Shown here in pieces: positions 49,995-61,084 of a stretch of 64,000 nucleotides of DNA. The stretch lies in assembly GCF_032062135.1 (NCBI RefSeq), contig NC_092862.1, positions 49,026,913 through 49,090,912 of the forward strand, given 5' to 3'. The stretch is from Pyxicephalus adspersus (taxonomy: Eukaryota; Chordata; Amphibia; Anura; Pyxicephalidae). A model generated the notes under the pieces. That model was not told where the DNA came from. It did no database searches and was given only the letters and a program-made list of their open reading frames with translations. The position numbers and the translations under genes are program-made. The first letter of the stretch is position 1; each line of letters starts with the position of its first letter.

Positions 49995-50208
49995 TTGAAA
50001 GGATCTTTCATGATCCTTTCCAACGACTAACGACTGCACGATGCATGAATGAGCGCTGTACATAGTCCTGCTCTATGAAGAGAGGAGGGGGAGAAAGACG
50101 GAGCGGCACCCCACTGCGCGCTGTCCCCCTTCACTTTCATTACAATCGTTCGACGGCCACCGTCTGTGGATCCACCCTGAGCCAATTATCGGACGAGAAC
50201 CATTTTAT
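49995..50208 (+). mobile_element. Family A element, degraded
   Basis: Same order as the copy at 10800: GAAAGGATCTTTCATGATCC, then GAGCGCTGTACATAG, GAGAGGAGGGGGAGA, ATCGTTCGACGGCC and GGACGAGAACC. Terminal repeats are not preserved. CpG-rich compared with its flanks. Confidence 0.65.
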
Positions 50209-50336
50209 TCCACAAAAAGTTTTGCATTGTGTATGATGAGAAAACATTACTGAATTACTGCATAAACTATAAAAAGTAGAATTTAATCCTTGTACTGCAC
50301 ACTTTGATCTTCTTTGCATCTTTTGATTATACAGTC

Positions 50337-50409
50337 ATTCATCCTATTTATTGTACAGCACTGCGTAATATGTTGGCACTATATAAATCCTGTTTAATAA
50401 TAATAATAA
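50337..50409 (+). mobile_element. L2-type 3' tail fragment
   Basis: TTTATTGTACAGCACTGCGT, AATATGTTGGCACTATATAA and a TAATAATAATAA tail match the last 70 bases of the LINE at 23250-23890. It lies only about 340 bp from a piezo2 exon, in its downstream intron. Confidence 0.85.
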
Positions 50410-50745
50410 GTCGTCACCATACAAGACTTTTTTTTCCAGAAGCTGCCCATCAGGGCAATAAAACTTAAAGCTGAAGCTGTAGCATCATAGTTTCAATTTG
50501 CATAATAACACAACACTGAAAAAGTGAGACTGATGCTTCTAGGAGAACCATATTTTACTAAGCCATTTAACCTATTTATATAATGTATATGTATATAGCT
50601 GTCCAGGTCTAGAAGAATAATATTGTGTTTAGTGAACAAGGTCTGGGTGGGTGTGTGACACAAATAAAAGAAACAGTTTAGCTAACTCATATCTAAATTA
50701 TATAATTCCAAACAATTATAAAGTTTTTTGCAAATAGGATCTTAC

Positions 50746-50841
50746 CTTGCATGGTTATCTTGGTGGGCTCCGAAAATAAAGGAATAAGCAAGAGGTAGAT
50801 GAGGTAGACAAATGATATTCCGCTGTACCGGAACATGCATG
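50746..50841 (-). CDS. piezo2: PIEZO2 coding exon (second coding exon), 96 nt
   Basis: This minus-strand exon encodes the first part of the long transmembrane blade of the PIEZO2 mechanosensitive channel. The acceptor TTTCTCTTTTACAG ends at 50842 and the donor is GTAAGATCC from 50745. Two bases (CA) complete a codon begun in the previous exon, 31 codons follow, and a final G starts a Gly codon finished at 22586. The peptide runs CMFRYSGISFVYLIY, LLLIPLFSEPTKITMQ: an arginine, a strongly hydrophobic membrane helix, then SEPTK. From memory it differs from mammalian PIEZO2 (about residues 23-53) at only a few positions. PIEZO1 is much less similar here. The same bases also contain an ATG in another frame, which I judge irrelevant. 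Confidence 0.95.
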
Positions 50842-51861
50842 CTGTAAAAGAGAAATAAAATATGTTTCAGTCACCAGAGATAAACAAAAATGTATTAAAC
50901 ATGCACAAGGTGAATGGGAACAAAACACACATAATATGATTTTAAAATATATCACTTCTTTCTTAGGAGCCCTGTTATTCCTGTAATTTTATAATTATGT
51001 ACCTGAAAACCAGTAATTTAACATAATTATATTCCTAAAACTGAACTTTAGGAATACATAAAAACTACTTTTCCTCTGGGGCTCCCCCTCGCAGCACACA
51101 GATCAAATGCTTGTTGTCATCTAGGGAAACAGAAACATTTTCTACTTTTCTTCATTGCTTCCGTTTCATATCTTCTATGCTGTGTGTGAGCCATTGGCAT
51201 CATCACTTATACTGCAGGACCAAAAGTGAGCATTGTAAGTAAGGACATCATTAGTGATTCAACACATTGGACTACTAGCGGCTGGAGCTATTGCTAATTG
51301 TTTGACAGCCCAGCTCCTGCTTGTCCTTGTCCCTCATGTTTTCTCCATAGAACAGGACTGGCTGCTTCATAGCCAAATAGGGTTTCTGTACAGAAGTAGT
51401 CCCTAAACTGTTGCCTATTCCTGTGCCTAAAGATCCTTATTTGGACAGTACCTTATAGTGTGTACTAAGCAATAGCCCAAATGAGCCCAAAAGAGAAGAA
51501 AATATCTTTGGTCATGTCTTTTTAGTTAACCCATAATACTATGGGAATCCTTTGTTGTGCATTAAAAGTTTAGCACAAAAATGACTGTACATAGATAGGA
51601 AAAAAAGGGATATGCAAATAACAGTTTATAAAACAGTTATAGTAAAACAAATTGAGGTCCTGTATAGATGTTAATCTTTCACGTTTATTACTAAAATTAA
51701 TTGCAATGTAAACATTCCCTTGCCTAGAAAGCAAAGTGAGCTTAACAATGATCCAAAATGAAGATAAGACAGGGGGCTCTGCATACATTTGCAAGCAAAA
51801 TAGTCACACTTGAGTAGTTAAGCTAATCATAAATTGCTTTCAATATTCCAAAAAAGTTTTA

Positions 51862-51884
51862 AATATATATATATATATATATAT
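51862..51884. repeat. (AT)n microsatellite
   Basis: About 11 AT units. Confidence 0.95.
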
Positions 51885-54159
51885 CCACACACATACAGCA
51901 GACAGTCATTCTAGCACCTTGACTTCTAATTTTCTACAACAGGCTAAGGCTGTAAGACACTAAATCATGAATGGCCCTTGTGTTCTCTCAAACTTCAGTT
52001 CACCTGGTGCCGCTAGAGACTTTCAGGTCTAGCAAGTATTGCGTCTGCCACATGGCTTCATTCACTAATTTAAACATAGCTTGCCTCTTGGTAAGGATAC
52101 AGCTGTTTCACTGCGGAGCTTGTTTCTGCAAGGGGAGGCACATCAAGCAATAAAAAATTTAGGACTTGATTTAATGATTTCATGGTTTGATATGGTAAAC
52201 TAATATTTTCACAGCTCAGCATTTCAACATAAATTGTGATTGCCCAGAAAAAGTTAAAGCCTTTTTGTGAATTCATTCAGATACTCAAAGAAAATAGGCT
52301 TAGAAACATAAGAAAGGACTATAATGATTTATGACCTGTCTAGATTCATTTCTGTTCTTTTGCATCTAGAAAATAAATTGACATTAAAAACTTCTGTTTG
52401 GAGAATGAACTGGCAAGATGACAGCGTTTGAAACAAAAAAAAAAAGTTTCCCCATAGCTAACTATACTAACTATATAAAGACCATGGTTTGTACATCTTG
52501 TACTAATGCTGGCCAACTAGTCAAAATTATCTGCATGCGCATTTAGGAAATGGTTTTATTTTATACTGCATTTGTGATATAAACCAGTATTACTAGAAGG
52601 ACAGTTGATCGGAGGGGTATAAATGAATGACTTCCATGACTTTACTCACTTTTAGTAAAAACCTTCATATTTTGGATCTGTGATGGAAATGATGACACAA
52701 CACAAGAATAAACATTAAACTGGCCAAATTTATATTACAAGACCTTTAATGCATAATTGTGTCTTCCTAAATTCATTCAATAATTAGCACGTAAATATTC
52801 AAGTTTACACACATGGTTCAAATATGTGTTTCTAATTGTAGCCCTTCCTTTTGTGGCTTTCAGCATGGAATCAGTTTAAACACAATAAACAAATGAAATG
52901 CAATGGTTATTTGCTTGCTTTTGACTACATTGATTCATTTTATAGTCTTTTGTTGGCTTGATGACTTGTGTGTTGAAGCTTTTTGTATTTTTTTCCAAGG
53001 AAAAATAATTATATTTGATGAAAGATCCCGGGTTGAGTCCAGGTCAATATTTAGTGTTGGATTGAATGTTTACTGTTATAACACAGGTTTTTTACAGTTC
53101 TTAAGTTGTTCTGCACAATATTAATTACAATATCTTTGTGTATGTTTGAAACAACGGGAGCAGAGTGAGCTTGGTACATAAAGTGGGCTCATAAAATCCC
53201 TATACCATAATGTTCATCAAGTAGAGGAACAATTTTTTTTTTTTTTTAAATGAGATCAGCTTGATGTGTGCTTCACGTAAACTTATAAATATGTGAACAT
53301 GGGAGAATCATAAATACTTATTATACAGCCTACCAAAGCTTTATTGATCAATCTCACTGCAAAAGTCTATAAATTATCAGACTCACTAAAAACACTGTTC
53401 TGATCAGCTGATATCTTAACCATATCTATACCTTAAGTCTATAAATCAACCATTTTCTTTTTAAGGCTTTGTTTTTATCTGGTATTCCTCTATAAAACAC
53501 CCTTCCTATCCCTGGCATGCTACTTTTACTGCTCCACTGTATGTAAGGAAGGAGCCATGGTTGCTGGTAGAGGTGTTCACCACAACTAAATTCTGACTAG
53601 GTTCTAATCTGGCACTTATTACTTCCAGGTCATAGCATAGGAAAAAAAAATAAACCCTTTGCATTCTTTGGATTTTAGGTATTAAATTAAACAAAGAGGT
53701 CTAAGCCATACATTGGGTTGTTTCCTAGAGGGGGCAAACATGTGGAGGTGCAAAGTGTGTTGTTGCACCAGGGGACTCCACTCAGCCAACAGTGCCCTCA
53801 AGTCAGTTCAGCAGGGAGACCCCAAGTCAGTTATGCACAGGGGGCTACTGTTTGCTATATCCACCATTATTTCCTAGAGTAGTATGTATGCTAATGCATT
53901 CCTACAAACTGATACCCAGCCATCATGGCTATAGGGTTGCAGCACCCCGTCGGCCTCTCCCACCAGTTATGACCGGCCTACATTGTATAAAGAAGGAAAT
54001 TATGTCCCTGGGTCTAAAATATTGTATGTTAGGAATTTTAAAGAGTTTTATTCTAAAACTGAATTTGCATGTTGGTGGAGAGAAAAAAGGAAAAGGAAGG
54101 GAAGGCAAGATTTATGCAGATTAAACTTTAAACCAATGTCACACTTGCAGTTTAACACT

Positions 54160-54602
54160 AAAGCTGCGTACACACTTCCAATTTTTATCGTTGGAAATGA
54201 ACGACGAACGAACGACGAACGATCGATTGGGCAAAAATCGTTCGTAAAAAAAGTAACCAAGGACGCCGACGAACGAGGATAGTCGTTGGAAATGAACGAC
54301 CGGACCGGCGGATCGGATTGGACGACGATCGTTGACCATCTATCGTGTGTACGGTCGTTCAGTGATCGTCCATGGTCTGAGCATGTGAGCGCGGTGAACG
54401 AACGTTCGCTCACTTCCTGTGGTGCACGTCACTTCCTGTATCGTTCAAACGATTGCATCTATCGTGTGTACAATATCTGCGAACGATCGTGTCGTTATCT
54501 GTATGTACAGGATCGGTGCTATACGATCGTTCGCAGATATCGTGCAGGATCGTTCGTCGTTCGTTTACCAACGATAATAATTGGAAGTGTGTACGTAGCT
54601 TT
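54160..54602. mobile_element. CpG-rich inverted-repeat element, 443 bp, flanked by ACT duplication
   Basis: The ends AAAGCTGCGTACACACTTCC and (reverse complement) AAAGCTACGTACACACTTCC are near-identical inverted repeats extending about 65 bp (through ATCGTTGG and CGAACGACGAACGATC). ACT flanks both ends (54157-54159 and 54603-54605). The interior is packed with ATCGT, ACGAT, CGTTC and GAACG words on both strands, so ORFs appear in several frames by chance. No transposase is encoded. The termini (GC[T]-ACGTACACAC) resemble family A, so it may belong to the same superfamily, possibly PIF/Harbinger. Confidence 0.88.
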
Positions 54603-56910
54603 ACTCTTTTGTATCATAGTAAAGATTTGAAGGATCAGTGAGCCAATCCCCAAAAAACAGGCAAATTCCTCCAGTTCGACATATTGCAGGTAGTTTTTTG
54701 GCAAGTCTTAGATTTCAGCAGCTGCAGATTGAAATGTAAAGATAATTTATTAATACCTTTATTTTAGTTCTCCTTTACAAAAATTGCCCACATACTGACA
54801 ACATTGCTGTAATATTACTGCAGGGCAAACAGTGTTGTCATCCTGTTAAAGGAAGTGAAAGATCAATGGATTTACTGTCAGGATTACCAGGTAATCCAAA
54901 TTTGAGTGCTGAGAAAAATAACTGCTGTGGTAATGCTATTGACATACTGAAACAACTGTTTTTTTTCCTTTAGACCAAAGTTCTACATTGAAGTTAATCT
55001 ATAAGCAAAACTTTTTTTTGCTTTTTGGATAAACTGAGGAGGGATTAGACCCTGCATCAAGTTTTTTTTTTTTTTTTTTGCTTGTGTTCCCATAGAGTAG
55101 ACTTATACTTCCTTTTTTACCCCTTCTATTTGTGCCGTGGTTACTGAAATAGAAAATGAGAAAAAAATTAACTTTTAGTGTTGTCTCCAAAAACAAGAGG
55201 TAAAGTGAGGTCTCTTGGAGAAACTTGTCCTGGGGACAAATATCCCCCCACTGGTCTACCTCTGGAGATGGAAGTAAAAGGAAGTGCTGTAGGGCAAAAA
55301 GAGATGAAACCAGAATAAGATATATGGATCCCTGTTTAGTTTTAAGAAAATTTCAAAGAAGGTATAAAAAAAAAAGGTATAAGAAAAAGTTATTATGAAG
55401 ATCTAAGGTCTAATACTCAAATAACTAGAGAAATATTACACAGCAAATAATTGCAGCTTCTCCTCCTATCCATGTCAATAAAGTCATTCACAGCTGGCTA
55501 AACTACTAAAATACTTCCTGCTGTTCTAGGCAATCATAGAAATAAAGTGTAAAATTTACACAGCTTCAAAGATGTTCTTTCCTGGACAGAGCCTGATTTA
55601 TGCTGCCTTTATATAAATCAAGGTGTTACCTGTGACACCACCATTCAACATTAAAATTGCTATTCCAAAGTGCCCGAAAAAACCAGCGCTGGATTATCCA
55701 TTTTAATCAGAGCAAAGCAATAAAATCTTCAGTATAAGAAGTACTTGCATCGTTTAATAAAAAGAATAGAAAATGAATTTCTAAGTAATATATATATACC
55801 TATACCTAATTGGACGCAATGAATATTCATGTAAAGGTAATGTGTATGTTGGTTTGAGAACTATGGAATTCAAATTTACATAGAATACAACTCTGTATTG
55901 CCAATTTTTTTTAGAACATCACCATGCCTTACAGACGCAGGTAGTCATCAGGCTTGATTAGAATGAAATAAAATAACATTTAAAATGTTTATGTTAAATG
56001 TAAGAAGGATAAGCAAAATTGAGCGTTTGTGTCAAACTGTCATCTATAACTTTTTGCCATGTTTATTGGTGGGTTGTAAGGGTGCAATAAACTTTAAATA
56101 ATCTATAGGTTATGAAAGCTTCATTCAACCACCTTAGGCTTATCGTTAGTGTTAGGAATTGATAAACAAAGAAACCCTAACCCTACATCTAACAATAACA
56201 CTTTTGTCTACCCAAACCCATAGGATGCCAGAAAGCAGCAAGGACACTGACATGAATTGCTAATTCCATAGTAATGAGTTTGCAAGTAACATAATAAATC
56301 CCATGAGAAAGAATACACCAAAATACAGCACTCCACTGTACTAATCTGCATATTTTTTTATTGTTGCAAAATCTAAATGGTCTCTTTATGCAATGCTTAC
56401 AAAAAAGTATTACTTAATAATTAAATGAGAAAATAAGTAATTTTATTTTTAAAATGACTATTTGTTTTGGTCTTGAAGAGTTTAAAGTTTGCTCATTTCA
56501 GTAAAACCATCCCAGATTTCCCTTACTGGAACAAAAAATTGGACATTTTGAGAAATATGTTGTTAGTCTTTTTCAAACTGTCTAATGTCGAATACCATAA
56601 ACAAAGAAATACTTGTGTGCATCTTCAGATCCCCACATTCTGACATAACTGGTCAATTCCTTCAGACTGCTCACCTTTTATGCAGCCACACAAATATGCT
56701 ATTGATCTTGATTTGACCTCAACAAAGCAAAACTGCAAGAGGCAACATGAGGACAGATATACAATAAATGGAAGAACAAGGGAATGTATTTATACACAAA
56801 ACGACTATATGTCTGCAGAAATTTTGCTACACGCTGCATTCCATCTTTTCAGTATTTACTGACTGCAATTGTATGCTGATCATATATATCTAGTGATCAT
56901 ATTCATCTAG

Positions 56911-57230
56911 ACCAGCTTTTCACATTTTACCCCTGAGGAACACTTGAAATAATTTTTACGTATCAATGAACAACTACTAAAACCAATATATTGGGAGTAA
57001 GTGTGGAAATGTTAGAAATGCTGATCAATTGAAAGATTGTCACCTCACAGTAGTGGCTAGAATACTACCTTGAATAGACAACTAAGAACATCATTAGAGT
57101 CATGCAGCTGGCTCTTACAAGCGGTGTTTGTCCCTGAAATATGCAGGAATCATCAAATTGAAGGCCAGTCAGCCATGGTTGCGGAAACCACTAGCAACTT
57201 CTGGAGGAACCCTAGTTGTTAATGGCCGAT
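56911..57230. mobile_element. Old hAT-like element, eroded
   Basis: ACCAGCTTTTCACATTTTAC, then CCCCTGAGGAACACTTGAAA, resembles one subterminal region of a common hAT type. At the far side ATGGTTGCGGAAACCACTAG and TTCTGGAGGAACCCTAGT resemble the other. Terminal CAG trinucleotides and the duplication are not clear. Confidence 0.5.
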
Positions 57231-57619
57231 CCACTCACTTCACCTAGTTCATTCAGCAAAGAAAAAATCATAAATCTAAAATACCAGAATTTAGATTCTT
57301 ATTTCACTACAAAGTTACAGTTGTTTGCTGCTGCCAATGTTTAATATAATTTAAAAGTAATGTGGCTGAAAATAGAGATCATTATGCTTGTGTAGCTTTG
57401 TAAATTGAGCCAGATCCCTTATAAGCAAGGTGGCTTTTAGTCCTATGCTGTAATTGCTTAAATCTCACACACATGGGAACCTCATTTAGTTGTGCTAAAG
57501 TAATTTGTGTTATACATCATTCCCCCTCTAACTTTTAGTTTCCAAACACGGCAGTAATAGGGTATTGTACTGTGTTGACGCAGAAAATATTGGAGTTTAA
57601 ATAATACCAATTGGTACGT

Positions 57620-57880
57620 TATTAAAGAGATACGTTTTCAAGTTGACTTAGATCGCTTCCTCAGGCTTTATACATTTCTGTGTAAACAAAAATCTAATTT
57701 TTATACATAGAGTTACCAGAGTGAGCAATGAAATACAACTATTAAAAATGTAAACCTATTTTTTTTCTTCACAGACATTTTACCCTTTACTATAGCCAAA
57801 GAAATGGTTAAATTATGTTCAATTAGGTTTATGTAAAGCCTGAAGAAGGCGTCCATGTCACCCCAAAAGCTTATGTCTAA
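57620..57880. repeat. Diverged inverted pair around GCTTCCTCAGGCTTTA / TAAAGCCTGAAGAAGGC
   Basis: 57650-57672 (TCGCTTCCTCAGGCTTTATA) and 57833-57852 (TGTAAAGCCTGAAGAAGGCG) are inverted copies. Looser symmetry extends outward. The GCTTCCTCAGG word also occurs at 13172-13183, and GAAGCCTCACTGATAGGTGAAATGCG-like sequence lies near 15135, which suggests a shared ancient repeat. Confidence 0.45.
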
Positions 57881-58748
57881 ATAATTTAATTTTATTTACT
57901 GCAGTTTCCATGCATTCAAAGTTTCAGACTTATACTGTTGATGAGCATTTGAGCAAATATAAGATGTTTCATACATATGATCAATCAGACAGAAGAACAT
58001 GCTCTGCACCCACAAAAAGACTGCAATAAAGAACAGACATGCTCACACTGTTACCGAATTTTCCATCTGAGGTATTCAACATTGTCGGTATTTATGACTG
58101 AGCTCAGAAATTGTTTGGAATTAAGATTTAGCTAGCAAATGACTAAATATTTAAGCTGAACACAGCTTTATCTTATTCAACTGAATGAACATTTTTGTTA
58201 ATTTTGCTAATTGAACAGTCTCAATTCCTTTATAAAATCAGCCCCTATTGTGTTTACCTTGGAGTAACCAAATATTTGATAACACTAATATAATGCAGCT
58301 AAAATTCAGTGTAATTGATTGTAAGACTGAAGAGAGCTACATGGTAAATGATGGGGGGTGATTTCAATATACAGTTAGACTGTAAGAACTTTTACATTAA
58401 TAGCAAATTTTTGCAGAATATTTACAAATTATAATTGTGGAAAATCATTGGTTATGGTAAAAATTAACCCATCTGGTTCATCCTATCCATTAATTATGAA
58501 CTTTAAAAATATTCTTTAATCAAGTCAGTCTTAAATGTGTGTCTAGCTTCCCTAAGGGAAGAGTTCTTCAATTATGTTTTATCATTGTTTCTGTGCCAAA
58601 AGCCAGCAGGAATTTAATGTGAATCTAAACCATGGGTATAAGTTTCAGAGCCCTAACGCTATATTGCTTTATGACTGCCAAATATCTTAGTGTGTAACTG
58701 TGCAAATATCAGGTTTTTGCTTTTCTTAAAACTGTTTTTTCTTTTAGT

Positions 58749-59836
58749 GAGATGCTGTGATGGTTTTTGTTTTGTTTTTCCAGGGAAAGTCAGCAAAGGA
58801 CATTCACGCTGGGATGTCACAAACACTGGGGGAGAGGTGTCCTTCCTACATCACTGTCAAAACCTGGATATCCCGTTTCAAGACTGGGCATTTCACCGTT
58901 GAAGATAGGCAGTGGGCGCCCCCCAACCTCAACTGACCCAGCAACCTGCAATACTGTCCATGAGCTGATTATTGAGGACTGGCGAATATCCACAAAAAAA
59001 GTAGCCCAGACACTTGACATCTCACGGAAGCATGTTGGGTTTGTTATCACCACTATTCTAGACATGCGCAAGCTTTCAGCGAAGTGGGTGCCGAAATATT
59101 TATACAGTGATCAGAAGAAGGAACAGGTTGAAGCATCCAAAGCCGTTTTGGCCCATTTTGAAGCTGCACAGGACTTTTTAGCTAGGTTAGTGACTGAGGG
59201 TGAAACCTGGCTCCACATCTATGATCCTGAAACCAAGGTACAGTCAAAAGAATGGCGCCACAGCGGGTCCCCACGGCCGAAGAAGTTCTGAACCCAGAAA
59301 TTGGCCAAAAAAAGTCATGGCGTCCATTTTCTGGGACACAGACAGTATTATGTTGGTGGACTACCTACCTCGGGGCTCTAGTATCACTGGACAGTATTAT
59401 GCTAACCTCCTGGACCAGCTGAAGGAGGCAATTAGGACGAAACACCGTGGAACGTTTACAAAAGGGTCCAGGACAACTCACCTGTGCACACGTTCGACGT
59501 TGTGGCTGCCAAATTGAACACCCTGGGTTTCCAATTGGTCCACCATCCCCCCTACTCATCTAACCTGGCCCTTTTGGACTATTACCTGTTCCTGAATTTG
59601 AAGAACCACCTGAAGGGGCAACGTTTTGAGGTCATTTCTGGCGTCAAAGATTCTGCTGAGAGCTGGTATGCGGCCCAACCAAAAGACTTTTGTTTGAACG
59701 GTCTAGAAAAGCTGCAACTATGCTGTACCAAGTGCATCAGTCTCAGGGGGAATATGTTGAATAAATGTGTTATTTCTTAACTCTGGCTCTCTTCTTTCTG
59801 GGCAAAGTCAGGAACTTCTCAGCACCCCCTTGTATA
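58749..59836 (+). pseudogene. Mariner transposase, inactivated, with 3' terminal repeat
   Basis: Mariner transposases cut and paste DNA at TA sites. Conserved blocks occur in order: GKSAKDIHAGMSQTLG from 58784, VKTWISRFKTGHF, VHELIIEDWRIS, MRKLSAKWVPK, YDPETKVQSKEWRHSGSPRP, KVMASIFWD, DYLPRG, QDNSPVH, HHPPYSSNLALLDYY, KCISLRG. Second and third catalytic Asp codons are at 59472 and 59577, exactly 34 residues apart, the mariner DD34D signature. The first Asp (TxDETW in the family) is Gly at 59199-59201. Frame changes occur near 58905-58925, 59285-59295 and 59455-59470. The total span fits the usual 340-350 residues. A probable 3' inverted repeat (CAGGAACTTCTCAGCACCCC) ends near 59835; I did not find the 5' partner. 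It is a dead copy, antisense to piezo2. Confidence 0.92.
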
Positions 59837-60777
59837 TAAAGCAATGGATCATACATTTACCAAATACTTACTTCAAGTGATTCTTATTGATCCATGTGTT
59901 TCAAATGACAGTGAATGATTCACAGCCAGTAAATATTTGGTGAAAGCCATGTTCTCTTTATTCTTAGACCCCTAAGACTGAAGACTGGCTTCCTACTTCA
60001 TAAAACACCTTCAGTATTCTGCTGCTAAAATGATAACTTTACATTAAACTTTAAATCATTTAACCTCATGTAGATGTAGATGACAATATCAAGAAATGGA
60101 ATGTAGGAAGAGACAATAGTGTTTTATTCTGTAACCACTTGACTAATAAATAGAGAGTGGTATAACTAGTCAGGGTGTGGTAAGAGGGTTTAAAAGGTAC
60201 CACAAAGACTACCACAGAACTAGAGTAAAGCACAATCAAGTCTTTATAAACAAGTAGATATGAACGTGTCATTCCTCCATCAATTAAATCCAAAAGCAAG
60301 GTGTTTATTACTATTTTTATTATAGAAGATTGACTTATGAAATCATACTTTTATACTCAACTGTCAACTGTTTTATACTCATACAGCCAACTGTCCAGAA
60401 CTTCTGGTTCATGGCACAGACATTGGATAATATTTAAAGGACAAGTAAACTTAATCTTCTCTTTTAACTGTTAAATATTTACAGAAAGTGGTTTTCTATA
60501 TCTGTTTAATAGGTGCAAACATATATCCTTCCAGAATCCAACTTCTTGTGAACTCTGTTTCTGCTGCACTGAAATCTCAAACAGTGTTCTCAGCCTAGCC
60601 AAGTTCTTCTTTGTGAACTGCAGAACATTACCCCCTTAAGTTTTGGAGATAAGGAAGAATGAATATTTCTATAGTGAAAATAAAACGTCACCCATGACAA
60701 CACTACTGGTACAATACAACAAATAAGTGTTGACATACACTGACAGAAAACTGAAAAGATCACACATTGATTTAAAG

Positions 60778-61084
60778 CAGTGGTCTCCAACCTTTTCAGT
60801 CCCGCAGACCACTAAACTTACCAGCTCCTGGCCACGCATGTGCAGGGAGCCGAGTGTCAATCAAAGGGGGAGAAAGCTCTCCTGTAGTGACGCCCTGCCT
60901 ACTCTCGTATCGCAGATCTGAGCATGCAAAGGGAGAGTGGGTGGGTTGTGTCCAGGCATACAGCCCGGCCACTTCCCTGAGCCCGGGATTTGTACGCGGG
61001 ACGTGGTCCGCGGCTCTGGCCAGTACGCCCTTCCGTGGGAGTGGTCCCACGCCAGAGCCGGGGACCACTGGTTGGTGACCGCTG
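60778..61084. mobile_element. hAT-like non-autonomous element, complete, 307 bp, 8-bp duplication
   Basis: The ends are CAGTGGTCTCCAACCTTTTC and (reverse complement) CAGCGGTCACCAACCAGTGG. The flanks ATTTAAAG (60770-60777) and ATTTAAAA (61085-61092) match at 7 of 8 bases, the size expected for hAT. The inner GACCACTAAAC and GGGGACCACTGG blocks add symmetry. It is GC-rich inside and non-coding. A related copy missing its right end is at 26360-26640. Confidence 0.9.

Larger units (their letters stand above)
22587..50745 (-). other. piezo2: piezo2 intron between the two exons, complete, 28,159 bp
   Basis: It runs from donor GTAAGATCC (just below 50746) to acceptor TTTTGCAG (just above 22586). 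The repeats inside are listed separately. Stretches where I see nothing recognisable are 22600-23240, 23895-24370 (with an A-rich run near 24300-24350), 24455-25615, 26980-28530, 28640-30400, 31500-33520, 34330-35160, 36565-36745, 36775-39900, 40135-43575, 43690-46755, 47010-49310 and 49525-49990. 31050-31500 is pyrimidine-rich, with an ORF lacking any recognisable domain. A near-duplicate GACTCCTTAAA..GTTTGGTT pair lies at 25268-25308. Confidence 0.88.

Noticed and set aside
53983..54630. Overlapping ORFs in several frames on both strands
   Set aside because: They are produced by the CG-word-rich interior of the inverted-repeat element at 54160-54602.
58740..58790. Splice-acceptor-like TTTTTCCAG just before the mariner GKSAK block (possible exon capture)
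   Set aside because: The pyrimidine tract itself translates in frame into a plausible mariner N-terminal segment leading to FFQGKSAK, so it is transposon coding sequence. The downstream frame is broken as well.
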